Numbered from the stretch's first letter, positions 49,687 through 58,833 are shown. The stretch is 64,000 nt of DNA from CAZGKW01 sp964526295 (GCA_964526295.1 CAZGKW010000011.1:1-64000), one strand, 5' to 3'. Numbers and translations are program-made. Notes: a model not told the origin generated them from the letters alone.

Positions 49687-52278
49687 TCAAGAGGCAGGCA
49701 GCCGCGACAGGCCCTGGGACCGGTCGGGCCAGGGCGCCGCGTCGGGGCAGATCTCGGCCGCCAACTCGTACACCCGCCGCACGTGCGGCCAGACGTCGGC
49801 CGTGCCCGCCGGGCGGACCGCGCGGTTGCTCTCCATCACGTCCATCAGGACCTGGACGGCCCGCTCGGCCTCGTCGGCGAGCTCCTGCCCGGCCGCGGCC
49901 CGCCGCTCGGGGTCGGCCAGGGCGGCCCGGAGGCGTAGGACCGCCTCGGTGACCTGGAGCCCCTCGCGGAAGGCCCGGAGCTGCGGGCTGGGGGCCGCCC
50001 CGTCCGGGCCGGGCGCGACGAACGGACCGCCGCTCGGATGGATGTTGCCGAAGGGCGCGTACCGGCGGATGGGCCCGCGCTGCCGGCCGTCTTCGGCGGG
50101 CCAGGACCAGGTGTCGAAGCTCAGGAACCCGGTGCCGGCAAAGTTGGCCGCGATCCGCCCCAGCGGCGCCATCGTCAGGTAGTCGATGGGGCACGACGTG
50201 ACGCCGTCGCGCTTCAGGCAGTCGATGGGGGCATCCGGGACGACGGTCCGGCGGGAATAGTTCCGCCGCACGACGTTGGCGTAGCCGACGACCAGGCCGC
50301 CCGGCTGGGTCCGGTCCTCGACGGTCGGGCCCCAGTTGCGGACGCTGCCGCCGTGGGTGACGACCCGCCAGTGCACCTCGGGGGCGAGTGCCTTGAAGAA
50401 GGCGACGATCTCGGTGTTGGGGAGGTTGTCGCCGCCCGTGCCCCAGAGGAGCCGCGTCCGGTCCCAGCCGAGGTCCGCCACGACCTTCTTGATGCCCGCC
50501 GCGACGGCCGCCCAGGTCGCCTCCGTCCCCGGCTTCGTGTAGACGGGCATCTCGGCCGGCACGAGCCGATCGCCCTCGAGCAAGCGGACCTTGATTGTCT
50601 CGCACATCCACTTCTCGTCGCCGCCGTCCCGGCCGAAGCCGCGGCGCGACACGTCGTAGTTCCACACCTGGACCGAGAGGAACCGCGGCGCGGGCGCGTG
50701 CCGGTCGTAGAGCTCCAGGTACCGCCGCGCGAAGCGAAAGTCCGGCACGTACCCGCCGCCCTCCCGGCGGAACACGACCAGGGGCTGGTCGCCGAAGACG
50801 TCCTCGGCGAGGACCGGCACGCTCAGCAGGTGGTTGCCGGCATAGCCCATCAGGGCCATCGACCGCTCCAGCAGCTCGAAGTGCCTGTCCGACCACAACG
50901 CGACACCGTACTGCCGCGCGATCGACTCCGGCGAGTGGAGCAGGCTGACCGACGTGCCGTAGTCCGCCAGGTCGGGGAGCTTCCAGTCGTAGACGGTCAG
51001 CTCGACGGGGACCTCGGCCCGCGGGGGCCGCCGGAGGCCCTCGATGACGAGCGTACCGCGGTAAAGGCCCGGCGGTGCGTCCTTCGGCACGCGTGCAAGG
51101 AGAAAAATGGGCACGATTCGGGCCGCGTCGGGCGGGTTTGCGAGAAGCCGCGGGACCTTCTCGCCCGCCGTGGCGTAGCCGACCTCGACGCACGCGGCGT
51201 CGAGGCTTGCGCCGGCGTCCGTCCTCAAGTCGCTCAGCCTGGCCGAGACGCCCGAAAGCGGCGCCGCCGCGCTGACCACCGCCTGGCCGGACGACACGCC
51301 GCCGGCCGGCGTCGCGAGGCGCACCGGCCACAGCGGCTCCAGCGGGTCGGCACGATCCAGGTCGACGCCGGGCCGCACGAGGGTGTCGCACGTCCAGACC
51401 TGCTGCGGCGGGACGTCGCCGGTGTTCGCCACCAGGCCGTCACCCGCCGGGGCCGTCAGGGAGATGCCCACCAGGCCGCACGTGCCCCACACGTTCTTGC
51501 CGACCCGCGGGTGCCAGGAGCTGCCTTCGACGACGGGCCCGAGCCGCGTGGGGATGGCGGCCCGATGCAGCTCCAGGGCGAGGACGTTCACTCCCCGCCG
51601 AAGCATCCCGGCCGGCAGCTTCACGCGGAGCGTCCGGAACCGCTCGCGGTAGTGCCCGAGGAGCTCGCCGCGGGGTTCCTTGCCGCGTCCGAGGGGTTTC
51701 AGGGGCATGCCGTCCGGCCCGGCGAAGACCTCCGGCTCGTAGTCTACGGCGAGCGTCAACGGCTCGACGTTTCCGGGCGGCATGTGGCCGCGTGCGACCT
51801 CCCGGCCGTTCAGGTAGACGACGACCCCGCCGCGGTACGTCAGGTCCAGCGTGAGCGGCCCGGCCTTCGCGGGGTCGGTGACGCCGAATCGGGTCCGGGC
51901 ACAGAGGAGGTAGATCTCGGCGGCCGCTCCGCCGCCGTATCCGCCGAAGGGCGGCCCCGCCAGGCGCCGCCAGCCGGAATCGTCGAACTCGAGCGCGTCC
52001 CAGCCGTCCGGTGGCGGGGGCGTCGGCTCCGTGAAGCTGTTCCGGACCCACCGCGTGCCGCCCTTCGGGATGGGGTGCCCCCCGCCGAGGTCGTACTGCC
52101 CGTCGGTGACCGTGGCGGGCGTCCGCCAGGCGGCGTGGAACCGCCAGAAGGAGCCGTCGTTCAAGACCTCGAAGCCGCCGGCCCCGCCGCCCGGCTCCGC
52201 CGCGCCGAGTGCGACACCCGGCACCAGGCCCAACATAAACGCCGCAACACACGTCGCCCGGATCGCCTTCACTTTCAT
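49687..52278 (-). CDS. Secreted GH123-like glycoside hydrolase (paralog B)
   Basis: 863 residues with a signal peptide (CVAAFMLGLVPGVALGA). The layout repeats that of paralog A: a jelly-roll domain (LTLDLTYRGGVVVYLNGREV, LPAGMLRRGVNVLALELHRA), a second beta-domain (LYRGTLVIEGLRRPPRAEVP) and a barrel-like part (SVSLLHSPESIARQYGVALW, FELLERSMALMGYAGNHLL, EVHWRVVTHGGSVRNWGPTV). It resembles GH123/DUF4091 proteins, but a catalytic pair was not confirmed. The ATG overlaps the TGA of the dehydrogenase gene as ATGA and has GGGGAG before it, so the three genes of this leftward operon are coupled. Expected location: periplasm or outside the cell. Confidence 0.62.
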   Translation of the reverse strand: MKVKAIRATCVAAFMLGLVPGVALGAAEPGGGAGGFEVLNDGSFWRFHAAWRTPATVTDGQYDLGGGHPIPKGGTRWVRNSFTEPTPPPPDGWDALEFDDSGWRRLAGPPFGGYGGGAAAEIYLLCARTRFGVTDPAKAGPLTLDLTYRGGVVVYLNGREVARGHMPPGNVEPLTLAVDYEPEVFAGPDGMPLKPLGRGKEPRGELLGHYRERFRTLRVKLPAGMLRRGVNVLALELHRAAIPTRLGPVVEGSSWHPRVGKNVWGTCGLVGISLTAPAGDGLVANTGDVPPQQVWTCDTLVRPGVDLDRADPLEPLWPVRLATPAGGVSSGQAVVSAAAPLSGVSARLSDLRTDAGASLDAACVEVGYATAGEKVPRLLANPPDAARIVPIFLLARVPKDAPPGLYRGTLVIEGLRRPPRAEVPVELTVYDWKLPDLADYGTSVSLLHSPESIARQYGVALWSDRHFELLERSMALMGYAGNHLLSVPVLAEDVFGDQPLVVFRREGGGYVPDFRFARRYLELYDRHAPAPRFLSVQVWNYDVSRRGFGRDGGDEKWMCETIKVRLLEGDRLVPAEMPVYTKPGTEATWAAVAAGIKKVVADLGWDRTRLLWGTGGDNLPNTEIVAFFKALAPEVHWRVVTHGGSVRNWGPTVEDRTQPGGLVVGYANVVRRNYSRRTVVPDAPIDCLKRDGVTSCPIDYLTMAPLGRIAANFAGTGFLSFDTWSWPAEDGRQRGPIRRYAPFGNIHPSGGPFVAPGPDGAAPSPQLRAFREGLQVTEAVLRLRAALADPERRAAAGQELADEAERAVQVLMDVMESNRAVRPAGTADVWPHVRRVYELAAEICPDAAPWPDRSQGLSRLPAS

Positions 52279-53291
52279 GCTGCTCCCCAGCTTGCTCCCG
52301 AGATCTGCGTCCAGTCGAACGCGACGGTCAGCCCGTCGATCCGCTTCTCGAGGACCGCCTCGTAGGCCGACTGGCAGTCCGCCGGGTCGGCCATCGTGTG
52401 CAGGCCGTTGACGTTGACGGCCCCCGAAGCGAGAAACCCGAGGGCACGCTCCATGTTTCCCCAAATGCTCGGCTTGCCCGTGCCGTCGGGGTAGCGGGGC
52501 ACCTGCCACTCCGTGCCGGACCGCATCGTCGCCACCGCCCGGAAGACGGCCTTATAGGCGTCGTGGGCGAGGGCGTCGGTCTTGGCGGACATCGGGACGC
52601 CGACCAGGACGATCTCGCCGCCCTTCCGAAGACACCACGTCGCGTCGACCACGGCCCGCTCGTGGGCGCTGCACTCCAGGACCAGCCCGACCTTGCCCCG
52701 CCACGCCGGATCGTCCACCGGCACGGCCGGCAGGACCGTCTCGATTCCGTGCTCGACGGCGATCCGTCGGCGGGCCTCGACGGGCTCGACGCCGACGACG
52801 CGGTAGCCCGCCATGCGAAAGAGCTGGGCCCCCAGCAGGCCGACCAGGCCCAACCCCACGACCATCACGGTCTCAGGCGGGCGGACGGCCGTCGTGCTGT
52901 ACGTGCTGAACGTCACGTTCATGATGCGGGCGTACGGGGCCTTCACGGGCTCGAGGCCCTCCGGAACGGGCAGACACGCCCGCCGCTCGACCCGCTGACA
53001 CCCCTGGTGGGGCCCGGCACAGAAGATGAGGTCGCCCGCCTGAAGGTCGTCGACCTCCTCGCCGGTCTCCTCGACCTCGGCGACGGCGGCGTAGCCGGGC
53101 GTCGCGGGGAAGCTGCCCCAGCCGGCGCCTGCCCGGTCGTACTCGCCGAGGAAGATGTTGAGCTCCGTGCCGGGGCTGATCAGCGTGTAGAGCGTCCGGG
53201 CCGAGACCACCGCCGGGGCTACGCCCGAGGTGTCCCGCTCGACGTCGGCCAGCTCGCAGGCCCGCTCGGCCGTGATCCGAACGGCCTTCAT
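52275..53291 (-). CDS. Medium-chain (MDR) dehydrogenase without the catalytic zinc motif
   Basis: 338 residues. The N-terminal GroES-like part has LISPGTELNIFLGEYDRAG and FPATPGYAAVAEVEETGEEV; the usual GHExxG zinc-site element is replaced by PGYAAV. The cofactor part has VMVVGLGLVGLLGAQLF, a Rossmann GxGxxG, then VVGVEPVEARRR and GLVLECSAHERAVVDATWCL. It is probably an NAD(P)-dependent sugar or cyclitol oxidoreductase that works without catalytic zinc, as BchC-like MDR members do. ATG at 53291, with AAAGAG upstream, lies 17 bases after the isomerase/epimerase stop. Cytoplasmic. Together with its neighbours it suggests oxidation of a sugar released by the GH123-like enzyme. Confidence 0.82.
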   Translation of the reverse strand: MKAVRITAERACELADVERDTSGVAPAVVSARTLYTLISPGTELNIFLGEYDRAGAGWGSFPATPGYAAVAEVEETGEEVDDLQAGDLIFCAGPHQGCQRVERRACLPVPEGLEPVKAPYARIMNVTFSTYSTTAVRPPETVMVVGLGLVGLLGAQLFRMAGYRVVGVEPVEARRRIAVEHGIETVLPAVPVDDPAWRGKVGLVLECSAHERAVVDATWCLRKGGEIVLVGVPMSAKTDALAHDAYKAVFRAVATMRSGTEWQVPRYPDGTGKPSIWGNMERALGFLASGAVNVNGLHTMADPADCQSAYEAVLEKRIDGLTVAFDWTQISGASWGAA

Positions 53292-53308
53292 GGTGGCTCT
53301 TTCGGTGC

Positions 53309-54148
53309 TCAAAGGTCGATCCTTTCCTTCTGTGCCAGGCCGCGGAGGTGCTCGGCGGCCAGGGCATATTCCTCCGCGTTCGGCAGGTGCTCGAGCATCA
53401 CCGGCGTGTCGTCGGGCAGGCGGGACGCCTCCCGCAGGAGGGTCGCCAGGTCGAGGCGCCCCGTCCCGGGGCGGCACTCGTCGATGTGCACGAGCTGCTT
53501 CTGGGACATCGTCACGTCCTTGACGTGCACGCTCCTGACGTGCGGGCCGAGCATGCGAAACAGCTCCCGCACGATCCGCGAGTTGTCGTAAAACCGGGAC
53601 GGGCCGGAGATGACGTTCACCGGGTCGAGGTGGACGGCGAAGGCCTTCCGGTCGACGGCGTCGATGAGAGCGAGGTACTGCTCGGACGAATCGGGGAAGA
53701 CCCACGGCTTCATCTCCAGGGTGTAGCACGTGCGGGTCGGGCGGACGGCGTCGATGATGGCCCGGAGACCCTCCACGAGCAGGTCGAAGGCGTCCCGGGA
53801 GAAGTTCTCCGGGTGCCAGCCGTTCCAGGGCTCGCCCGCGCGGCTGCCGGCGATGTTGACGCAGCACCTCGCACCCACCCGGTCGGCCAGGGCCAGCGAG
53901 GCCGCGCAGCTCGCGACGGCCTCCTTCCGGGCCGCCTCGTCGGGGTGGAGCGTGTTATTGCGCCAGGCGCCGACCTCGGCCATGACCAGGCCGGCCGCTT
54001 CGGCGGCGTCGGCATAGGCCCGGCAGGTGGCCTCGTCGGCATCGGGCTTCAGGGGGCAGTAGGCCGCCCGCCATCCGGCCCGCTTGACGGCCTCGGCCCA
54101 CGCCTCCGGCCCGTCGAACTCACCGTAGATCGGTCCGCCCAGTCTCAT
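53309..54148 (-). CDS. Sugar phosphate isomerase/epimerase (xylose-isomerase-like TIM barrel)
   Basis: 279 residues, cytoplasmic. ATG at 54148 has AAAGGGA upstream. The TIM-barrel landmarks are AGLVMAEVGAWRNNTLHPDE, ARCCVNIAGSRAGEPWNGW, CYTLEMKPWVFPDSSEQYL, FAVHLDPVNVISGPSRFYDN and VRSVHVKDVTMSQK. The Glu in LEMKPW, Asp in HLDPVN, and the HVKD and LEHL segments match the metal-binding positions of AP endonuclease 2 / xylose-isomerase-like proteins of the IolE/IolI type. It is the first gene of the leftward operon with the MDR dehydrogenase and the GH123-like enzyme. The likely role is isomerisation or epimerisation of an oxidised monosaccharide. Confidence 0.85.
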   Translation of the reverse strand: MRLGGPIYGEFDGPEAWAEAVKRAGWRAAYCPLKPDADEATCRAYADAAEAAGLVMAEVGAWRNNTLHPDEAARKEAVASCAASLALADRVGARCCVNIAGSRAGEPWNGWHPENFSRDAFDLLVEGLRAIIDAVRPTRTCYTLEMKPWVFPDSSEQYLALIDAVDRKAFAVHLDPVNVISGPSRFYDNSRIVRELFRMLGPHVRSVHVKDVTMSQKQLVHIDECRPGTGRLDLATLLREASRLPDDTPVMLEHLPNAEEYALAAEHLRGLAQKERIDL

Positions 54149-54434
54149 GCTTCGGTCCCTTTCGATTCCCGAGGCGCTGCGGCGACTCGCCGGCGCTTCT
54201 CCTACCCTACCGGCTGGGGCCCCCGGCGTCACGCGTTCTCTCGTTCGCCCGCAGTGGCCGCATCGCGTCACCGTCCTGCCCGCCTCGGCGATATACCCCC
54301 GTAACCACGCCGGGACGCCGCGGTTTACCCCTATTAGCCATCCGGGGAGGGGGTGCCCTACCGGTCCGACCCACCCGCGGACCCCCTGTTGGGGGGGGGA
54401 CTGGCACGGCCGGGATGCCTGTGGAGTGCCGACC

Positions 54435-57400
54435 ATGACGACGAGGCCGACGACCCGCCGAACGTCGCGGCTCGCGCTGAGAGCGCTTGCCCTGGGCGCA
54501 GCGTTCGCCCTCGCCGCACCCGGCGCCCGCGCCGGCGGCTTCAGCGGCGAGATGGACGTCGTCCTCCGCGATTGTCTCACGGACGGTCCCGACGCCGTCG
54601 ACCTGCCGGCCGGCGGCAACCTCTTCCTCCATCTGGAGGCCGAGGATGGGCAGTGGAAGCGGGTCTGGGGCAAGGGACTGACCATCTCGGAGCACCCGGG
54701 CCTGGTCGAGTCGGCCGAGGTCACCGACGAGGGCGTCCGCCTCAAGGTCGGTATGCTGATCCTGGGCGACTTCTGGGTCAAGGGCGAGTGGCCCGCCGCC
54801 TACGAGATCACCCTCGACCGGCGGGACGACGGGACGCTCGCGGGCCGGTACGAGGGCCACTTCGCGGGCCACGCCCGGAGCGGCGAGGCCGAGGGGGACC
54901 TCTTCGGCCCCCGGCCCGTCCGCGAGGGGTTCAAGCCGCCCGCCATGGACGAGCACCCCCGGGTCCTCTTCCGCAAGGCCGACATCCCGCGCCTCAAGGC
55001 GAAGCTCGACACGCCCTTCGGCCGCCGCTACCGCGAGCGGGCCGAGGCGTCCGGCGACATGATCAGCCTCGGCGTCCTGTACCAGTTGACCGGCGACCCC
55101 GCCTACGCCGACAGGGCCCGGGCAGTCATCGAGGCGGAGTACCGCACCGGCGGGGACGACGAGATCCCCGTTTACGGGTTCGGCTCGGGCGGGTTCGGCC
55201 ACGACATCTTCCGAACGGCGGTGGCGTACGACCTGTGCCGGGACGCCTGGCCGGCCGCGTTCAACACGTGGCTTCGGACCCAGTTCGAGGCGTTCACGGA
55301 GCGGCAGCAGCACGTGCTGATGACCTCGCACGCGAACTACCACCCGTGCAGCAACTACTACGGCCCCGGCCGGGGGGTGCCGGGGGTCGTCTCGATGGTC
55401 CTGTGGGGGGACAAGGGCCCCGCGCCCCCGCCGCCGCGCGACCCCGTCGAGCGGGCCTGGCCGGTTCGCCCGCCGCCGGATTACGCCCCCGCCGCGGGGG
55501 CCGAGGTCGTCGACTTCGAGGCGGGCCGGACGCCCAACCGATGGATCTGGACGGGCCTCCTGCCCTACGAGTGCAGTCGCGACGTCCTGGCGAAGCTCGG
55601 CGGCTACGCCGGGGCCCGGCCGACGGTCGGCACGACGACCGAATACACCGTCAAGAGCGGCACGTGGTTCAAGATGGCGGCCCTTAAGTTCGCCCCGCTG
55701 CCCGAGGGCGCGGCAACCGGCGACGGCATCGACCTGGGGAAGCTCTCCTCCGACGGCGCGGCGTCCGTGTCGGCGTGGTTCACCCACGTCCGCGTCGGCC
55801 GGGAGCAGGTCCTGAGGCCGGTCCCCGGTCGCGAGGGCGTCCGGGCCTGGATGTCGGGCACCGAGCTGGAGGCCGACACACTCTACCGCGTGCACCCGGG
55901 CGTCCACCCCCTGACGGTCGAGCTGCGGGCGGAGAAGACGGCCGGCGTTCTCGCGCCGCGGCTCGTGCCGGTCGATACCGAGGCCCAGGGCGGCCCGGTT
56001 GGCCTCTACCGCATCCGGGAGGCCCTGTGGCAGGAGGACAAGGCCCTGTGGGACCGGACCGGCATGGACCCGACGCGACAGCTCTGGCTCGACCGCGGCT
56101 GGTTCCAGAACTACCAGCACTACCTCTGGGGGGTCGGCCACGGGGGGTTCATGGCCGAGACGGGCGGCTACGCCCAGATCTCGAGCTGGTACCCCTCGGT
56201 CTACGCGTCGATGTACCCGAACTTCTTCGGGCGGCCCGTCTCGCCGCGACCCGACGTCGACCACATCATCCCGCGCCAGATGATGCAGGCTGTCTTCGTC
56301 CCCGGGCGCAAGCCCGCCATCCTCAAGCTCAACAGCGCCCTGACCCTCAACCTCCAGTGGATGGCGTGCCACTTCCCCATCATTCCCGACCGGTACAAGC
56401 CGTCGGCCCTGTGGGCGTGGAACTACCTGGCGGGCGTGACGAAGAAGACGCCGGTCGCGGAGGTCCTCGACGACGGCAAGCGGACCATCTGGGGCCTGGG
56501 CGGCCTGTCGCTGGCCCAGACGTTCCTCCACTACCCGCTCGACATGGGGCCGGTGCACCCCTCCGAGGGGATGCCCCGCCACTGGCGGGCCGACACGTTC
56601 GGCTTCCACGTCTTCCGGTCCGGCTGGGGCGGCGACGACCAGTTCGTCTCGCAGGTCTTCGCCAAGGCGGCCCCCGTGCGGGGGTGGAACCACCCCAACG
56701 CCGCCGGGTTCACTATCTACGGCCTGGGCCACGCCTGGACGGTGGCCCCCGAGGGCCGCAACGGCGTCCGCGAGCAGTACTCCGTGGTGCTGCTGCCCGA
56801 AGACGAGATCAACCAGAGTTCCTGCGGGCGGATCGTGCACCACGAGGCCCGCCCGGACGGCTCGGGGAGCCTGACGATCGACCTGGGCGATGTCTATGCC
56901 GCCCGGACGCGGGGGTTGTACGACGGGATGTTCTTCCGGCACCCGGAGCGGTTCAAGCCCTCCGGCATCGCGGGCCTGCGGGCGTTCGGGTTCGACTACA
57001 GCGGCACGTGCGGGGCCCCTGCCCTGGTGGTGATCGTGGACCGGATCCGCGGGGGCGGGCGGCGGCTGTGGACGTGGCAACGGCCGGGCGCCGAGACCGT
57101 CACCGACGAGCGGGGCTTCACGCTCCGCTATCCCGACGCGACGATGCGGGCCACCTTCGTCAGCCCGAAGGCCGTCCGCATCGAGGCTCCGGGGCCGCAG
57201 GCCGTCCAGGTGGGCGACCCCCGGCACGGGTTCCACGGCAACGTCAACCGCGTCAAGGCGGTCGCCGACGGGGCGTCGGCCGAGACCGGCGACGGCGAGA
57301 GCTTCTTCGTCGTCCTGACGTTCCAGCCCCAGGCCCCCGGTGATGGCAAGGGGCGGGGCGAAGCGCCGCCCGTGACGGTCGAGGGCGACGGCCTGGCCGC

Positions 57401-57464
57401 CACGGTCAAGGTGGGCGGGCAGACGGTCCGCTTCGACGGCACGCGCGTGGTCTTCGGACCTTGA
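54435..57464 (+). CDS. Secreted heparinase II/III-like lyase with inserted beta-domain (paralog 4)
   Basis: 1009 residues, the longest of the five. ATG at 54435 with GGAG upstream; signal peptide RALALGAAFALAAPGARA. The accessory domain (MDVVLRDCLTDGPDAVDLPA to GTLAGRYEGHF) leads to EHPRVLFRKADIPRLKAKLD and VAYDLCRDAWPAAFNTWL. Residues about 340-540 are an extra beta-rich insertion (EVVDFEAGRTPNRWIWTGLL, REQVLRPVPGREGVRAWMSG) not present in the other paralogs. The sheet part has FGFHVFRSGWGGDDQFVSQV, GWNHPNAAGFTIYGLGHAW and DYSGTCGAPALVVIVDRIRG, ending VKVGGQTVRFDGTRVVFGP. Its stop codon lies within a REP-like inverted repeat. Expected to cleave a uronic-acid polysaccharide outside the cytoplasm. 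Confidence 0.82.
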   Translation: MTTRPTTRRTSRLALRALALGAAFALAAPGARAGGFSGEMDVVLRDCLTDGPDAVDLPAGGNLFLHLEAEDGQWKRVWGKGLTISEHPGLVESAEVTDEGVRLKVGMLILGDFWVKGEWPAAYEITLDRRDDGTLAGRYEGHFAGHARSGEAEGDLFGPRPVREGFKPPAMDEHPRVLFRKADIPRLKAKLDTPFGRRYRERAEASGDMISLGVLYQLTGDPAYADRARAVIEAEYRTGGDDEIPVYGFGSGGFGHDIFRTAVAYDLCRDAWPAAFNTWLRTQFEAFTERQQHVLMTSHANYHPCSNYYGPGRGVPGVVSMVLWGDKGPAPPPPRDPVERAWPVRPPPDYAPAAGAEVVDFEAGRTPNRWIWTGLLPYECSRDVLAKLGGYAGARPTVGTTTEYTVKSGTWFKMAALKFAPLPEGAATGDGIDLGKLSSDGAASVSAWFTHVRVGREQVLRPVPGREGVRAWMSGTELEADTLYRVHPGVHPLTVELRAEKTAGVLAPRLVPVDTEAQGGPVGLYRIREALWQEDKALWDRTGMDPTRQLWLDRGWFQNYQHYLWGVGHGGFMAETGGYAQISSWYPSVYASMYPNFFGRPVSPRPDVDHIIPRQMMQAVFVPGRKPAILKLNSALTLNLQWMACHFPIIPDRYKPSALWAWNYLAGVTKKTPVAEVLDDGKRTIWGLGGLSLAQTFLHYPLDMGPVHPSEGMPRHWRADTFGFHVFRSGWGGDDQFVSQVFAKAAPVRGWNHPNAAGFTIYGLGHAWTVAPEGRNGVREQYSVVLLPEDEINQSSCGRIVHHEARPDGSGSLTIDLGDVYAARTRGLYDGMFFRHPERFKPSGIAGLRAFGFDYSGTCGAPALVVIVDRIRGGGRRLWTWQRPGAETVTDERGFTLRYPDATMRATFVSPKAVRIEAPGPQAVQVGDPRHGFHGNVNRVKAVADGASAETGDGESFFVVLTFQPQAPGDGKGRGEAPPVTVEGDGLAATVKVGGQTVRFDGTRVVFGP

Positions 57465-57560
57465 AAAGTGGGGAAAAAGAGGGGACAGTCACCTTTTTCT
57501 GGACCATCGGGCAACTTCTCGGGCGACTGTGGGCGGAAAAGGTGGCTGTCCCACTTTTCA
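57462..57560. repeat. REP-like inverted repeat overlapping a stop codon
   Basis: TGAAAAGTGGG at 57462-57472 begins the left arm; GGGGACAGTCACCTTTTT at 57481-57498 completes it after an 11-base insertion. The right arm, 57535-57560, reads GGAAAAGGTGGCTGTCC then CACTTTTCA, the near-exact inverse. The TGA at 57462-57464 is the lyase stop. The GGGACAGTCACC core is, from memory, shared by dispersed palindromes common in planctomycetes and proteobacteria. It separates the lyase from exbB and could fold in RNA. Confidence 0.65.
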
Positions 57561-57580
57561 CTTCGATGAAAGGAGAGAGC

Positions 57581-58423
57581 ATGCTTCGCAGCACGTTCGT
57601 GTACGGACTGGCGGCCGCGATGGTCCTTGTTGGGGCGGTCGCGACGGCCCAGGCGGAGGAGGCGCCGCCGGACGCCGACGCGCCGCCGGAGGGCCAGGCG
57701 GCCCCGGAGGCCGAGGCGCCGGCCGTCCTCGACCAGCAAGAGACTGCGCCAGTGTCCTTGCTCGGCATCCTGAAAGACGCCTGGCAGAGCTTCAAGATCA
57801 GGTGGCAAGTGGGCGGCCCGTTGATGTGGCTGATCGCGGCGCTCGCGGTCGTTGCGGTCGTCTTCGCCATCGACCGGCTCATCGGCCTCCGCCGCAGCCG
57901 CATCGTGCCCCACGGCCTGGCGACGCGGGCGAACCGGCTCTGGGTCCAGGGCGAGTTCGAGCAGCTCCTGAAGCTGGCGCGGCGGAGCCGAAGCACCCTC
58001 GGCGAGGTCATCGCCTTCCTCGTCGAGCACCGCTCGAACTCCTACGAGCACCTCACGGCCGCCGCCGAGGACATCGCCGCCCGCGACTTCGAGCGGCACG
58101 GCCGGAGCGTCTATCCGCTGGTCGCCGTGGGCACGCTGGCGCCGTTGTGCGGCCTCCTGGGCACCGTCTTCGGCCTCCTGGGGGCGTTCGCGACGATCGG
58201 CGTCGTGGGCAGCATGGACGACCCGTCGGCCCTGGCGGGCGACATCGGCGAGGCCCTCATCACCACCGCCGCCGGCCTCATCGTGGCCATCCCGACGCTC
58301 ATCCTCTACCACTACTTCAGCAGCCGGACGGGCCTCTTCGCCGGCATCCTCGGGACCGAGGTCAGCAACCTGATGCACGGCTGGTTCCTGAAGAAGGAGG
58401 GGACCGATGCGAGTCAGGCTTGA
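57581..58423 (+). CDS. exbB: ExbB/TolQ/MotA-type proton-channel protein
   Basis: 280 residues. ATG at 57581 with AGGAGAG upstream. An N-terminal signal-like helix (residues 5-25) and an Ala/Pro/Glu linker precede three transmembrane segments: about 80-103, 178-209 and 223-247. The second contains PLCGLLGTVFGLLGAFATIG, the ExbB/TolQ signature, and the third ITTAAGLIVAIPTLILYHYF. With ExbD it should form an inner-membrane proton channel that powers a periplasmic partner. An extra N-terminal signal-like helix and periplasmic Pro-rich arm are common in bacteroidete and planctomycete ExbB proteins. Its end overlaps exbD by 17 bases. Confidence 0.92.
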   Translation: MLRSTFVYGLAAAMVLVGAVATAQAEEAPPDADAPPEGQAAPEAEAPAVLDQQETAPVSLLGILKDAWQSFKIRWQVGGPLMWLIAALAVVAVVFAIDRLIGLRRSRIVPHGLATRANRLWVQGEFEQLLKLARRSRSTLGEVIAFLVEHRSNSYEHLTAAAEDIAARDFERHGRSVYPLVAVGTLAPLCGLLGTVFGLLGAFATIGVVGSMDDPSALAGDIGEALITTAAGLIVAIPTLILYHYFSSRTGLFAGILGTEVSNLMHGWFLKKEGTDASQA

Positions 58424-58820
58424 CCGCAAGGAGGACACCCAGGTCCAGATGGGGCCGCTCATCGACTGCGTCTTCCTGCTGCTGATCTTCTTCATCGTCA
58501 TCGCCGTGACGAAAAAGTCGATCAAGGAGCTGGGCATCCAGCTGCCCGCCCCGGGGGCCGCCGTCTCCGAGATCAAGCCCCGCGACAGGGACCTCGTCCT
58601 GCGTCTGACCGGCGACGGCCAGGTCTACGTCGGCGACCGGGAGGTCCTCAAGCAGGGCGTTCTCGACGCCATCCGCGATGCGTACGAGCGGGACCCTGAT
58701 ACGAAGGTCCGGTTCGAGATCGACAAGCGGGCCCAGTTCCAGCACCTGTTCCCCATCATGGACCAGCTCAAGCACTACAACCTGACGGACTGGAGCTTCC
58801 GCGTCCGCATGGAGGAGTAG
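58407..58820 (+). CDS. exbD: ExbD/TolR-type protein
   Basis: 137 residues. ATG at 58407, with AAGGAGG upstream, lies inside the end of exbB. One transmembrane helix at about 16-34 (MGPLIDCVFLLLIFFIVIAV) carries Asp20, the proton-relay aspartate of ExbD/TolR. The periplasmic part (LVLRLTGDGQVYVGDREV, VLDAIRDAYERDPDTKVRFE) is a normal TolR/ExbD domain. It is the second gene of the three-gene unit with exbB and the anchored beta-sandwich protein, 13 bases before the latter. Confidence 0.93.
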   Translation: MRVRLDRKEDTQVQMGPLIDCVFLLLIFFIVIAVTKKSIKELGIQLPAPGAAVSEIKPRDRDLVLRLTGDGQVYVGDREVLKQGVLDAIRDAYERDPDTKVRFEIDKRAQFQHLFPIMDQLKHYNLTDWSFRVRMEE

Positions 58821-58833
58821 GGAGGACGACGCG

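Noticed and set aside
54207..57236. A 1009-codon antisense frame over the fourth lyase
   Set aside because: Antisense shadow of a protein with signal peptide and lyase motifs.
57581..58820. A flagellar MotA-MotB stator
   Set aside because: The second gene is a 137-residue TolR/ExbD protein without the OmpA-type peptidoglycan-binding domain of MotB.
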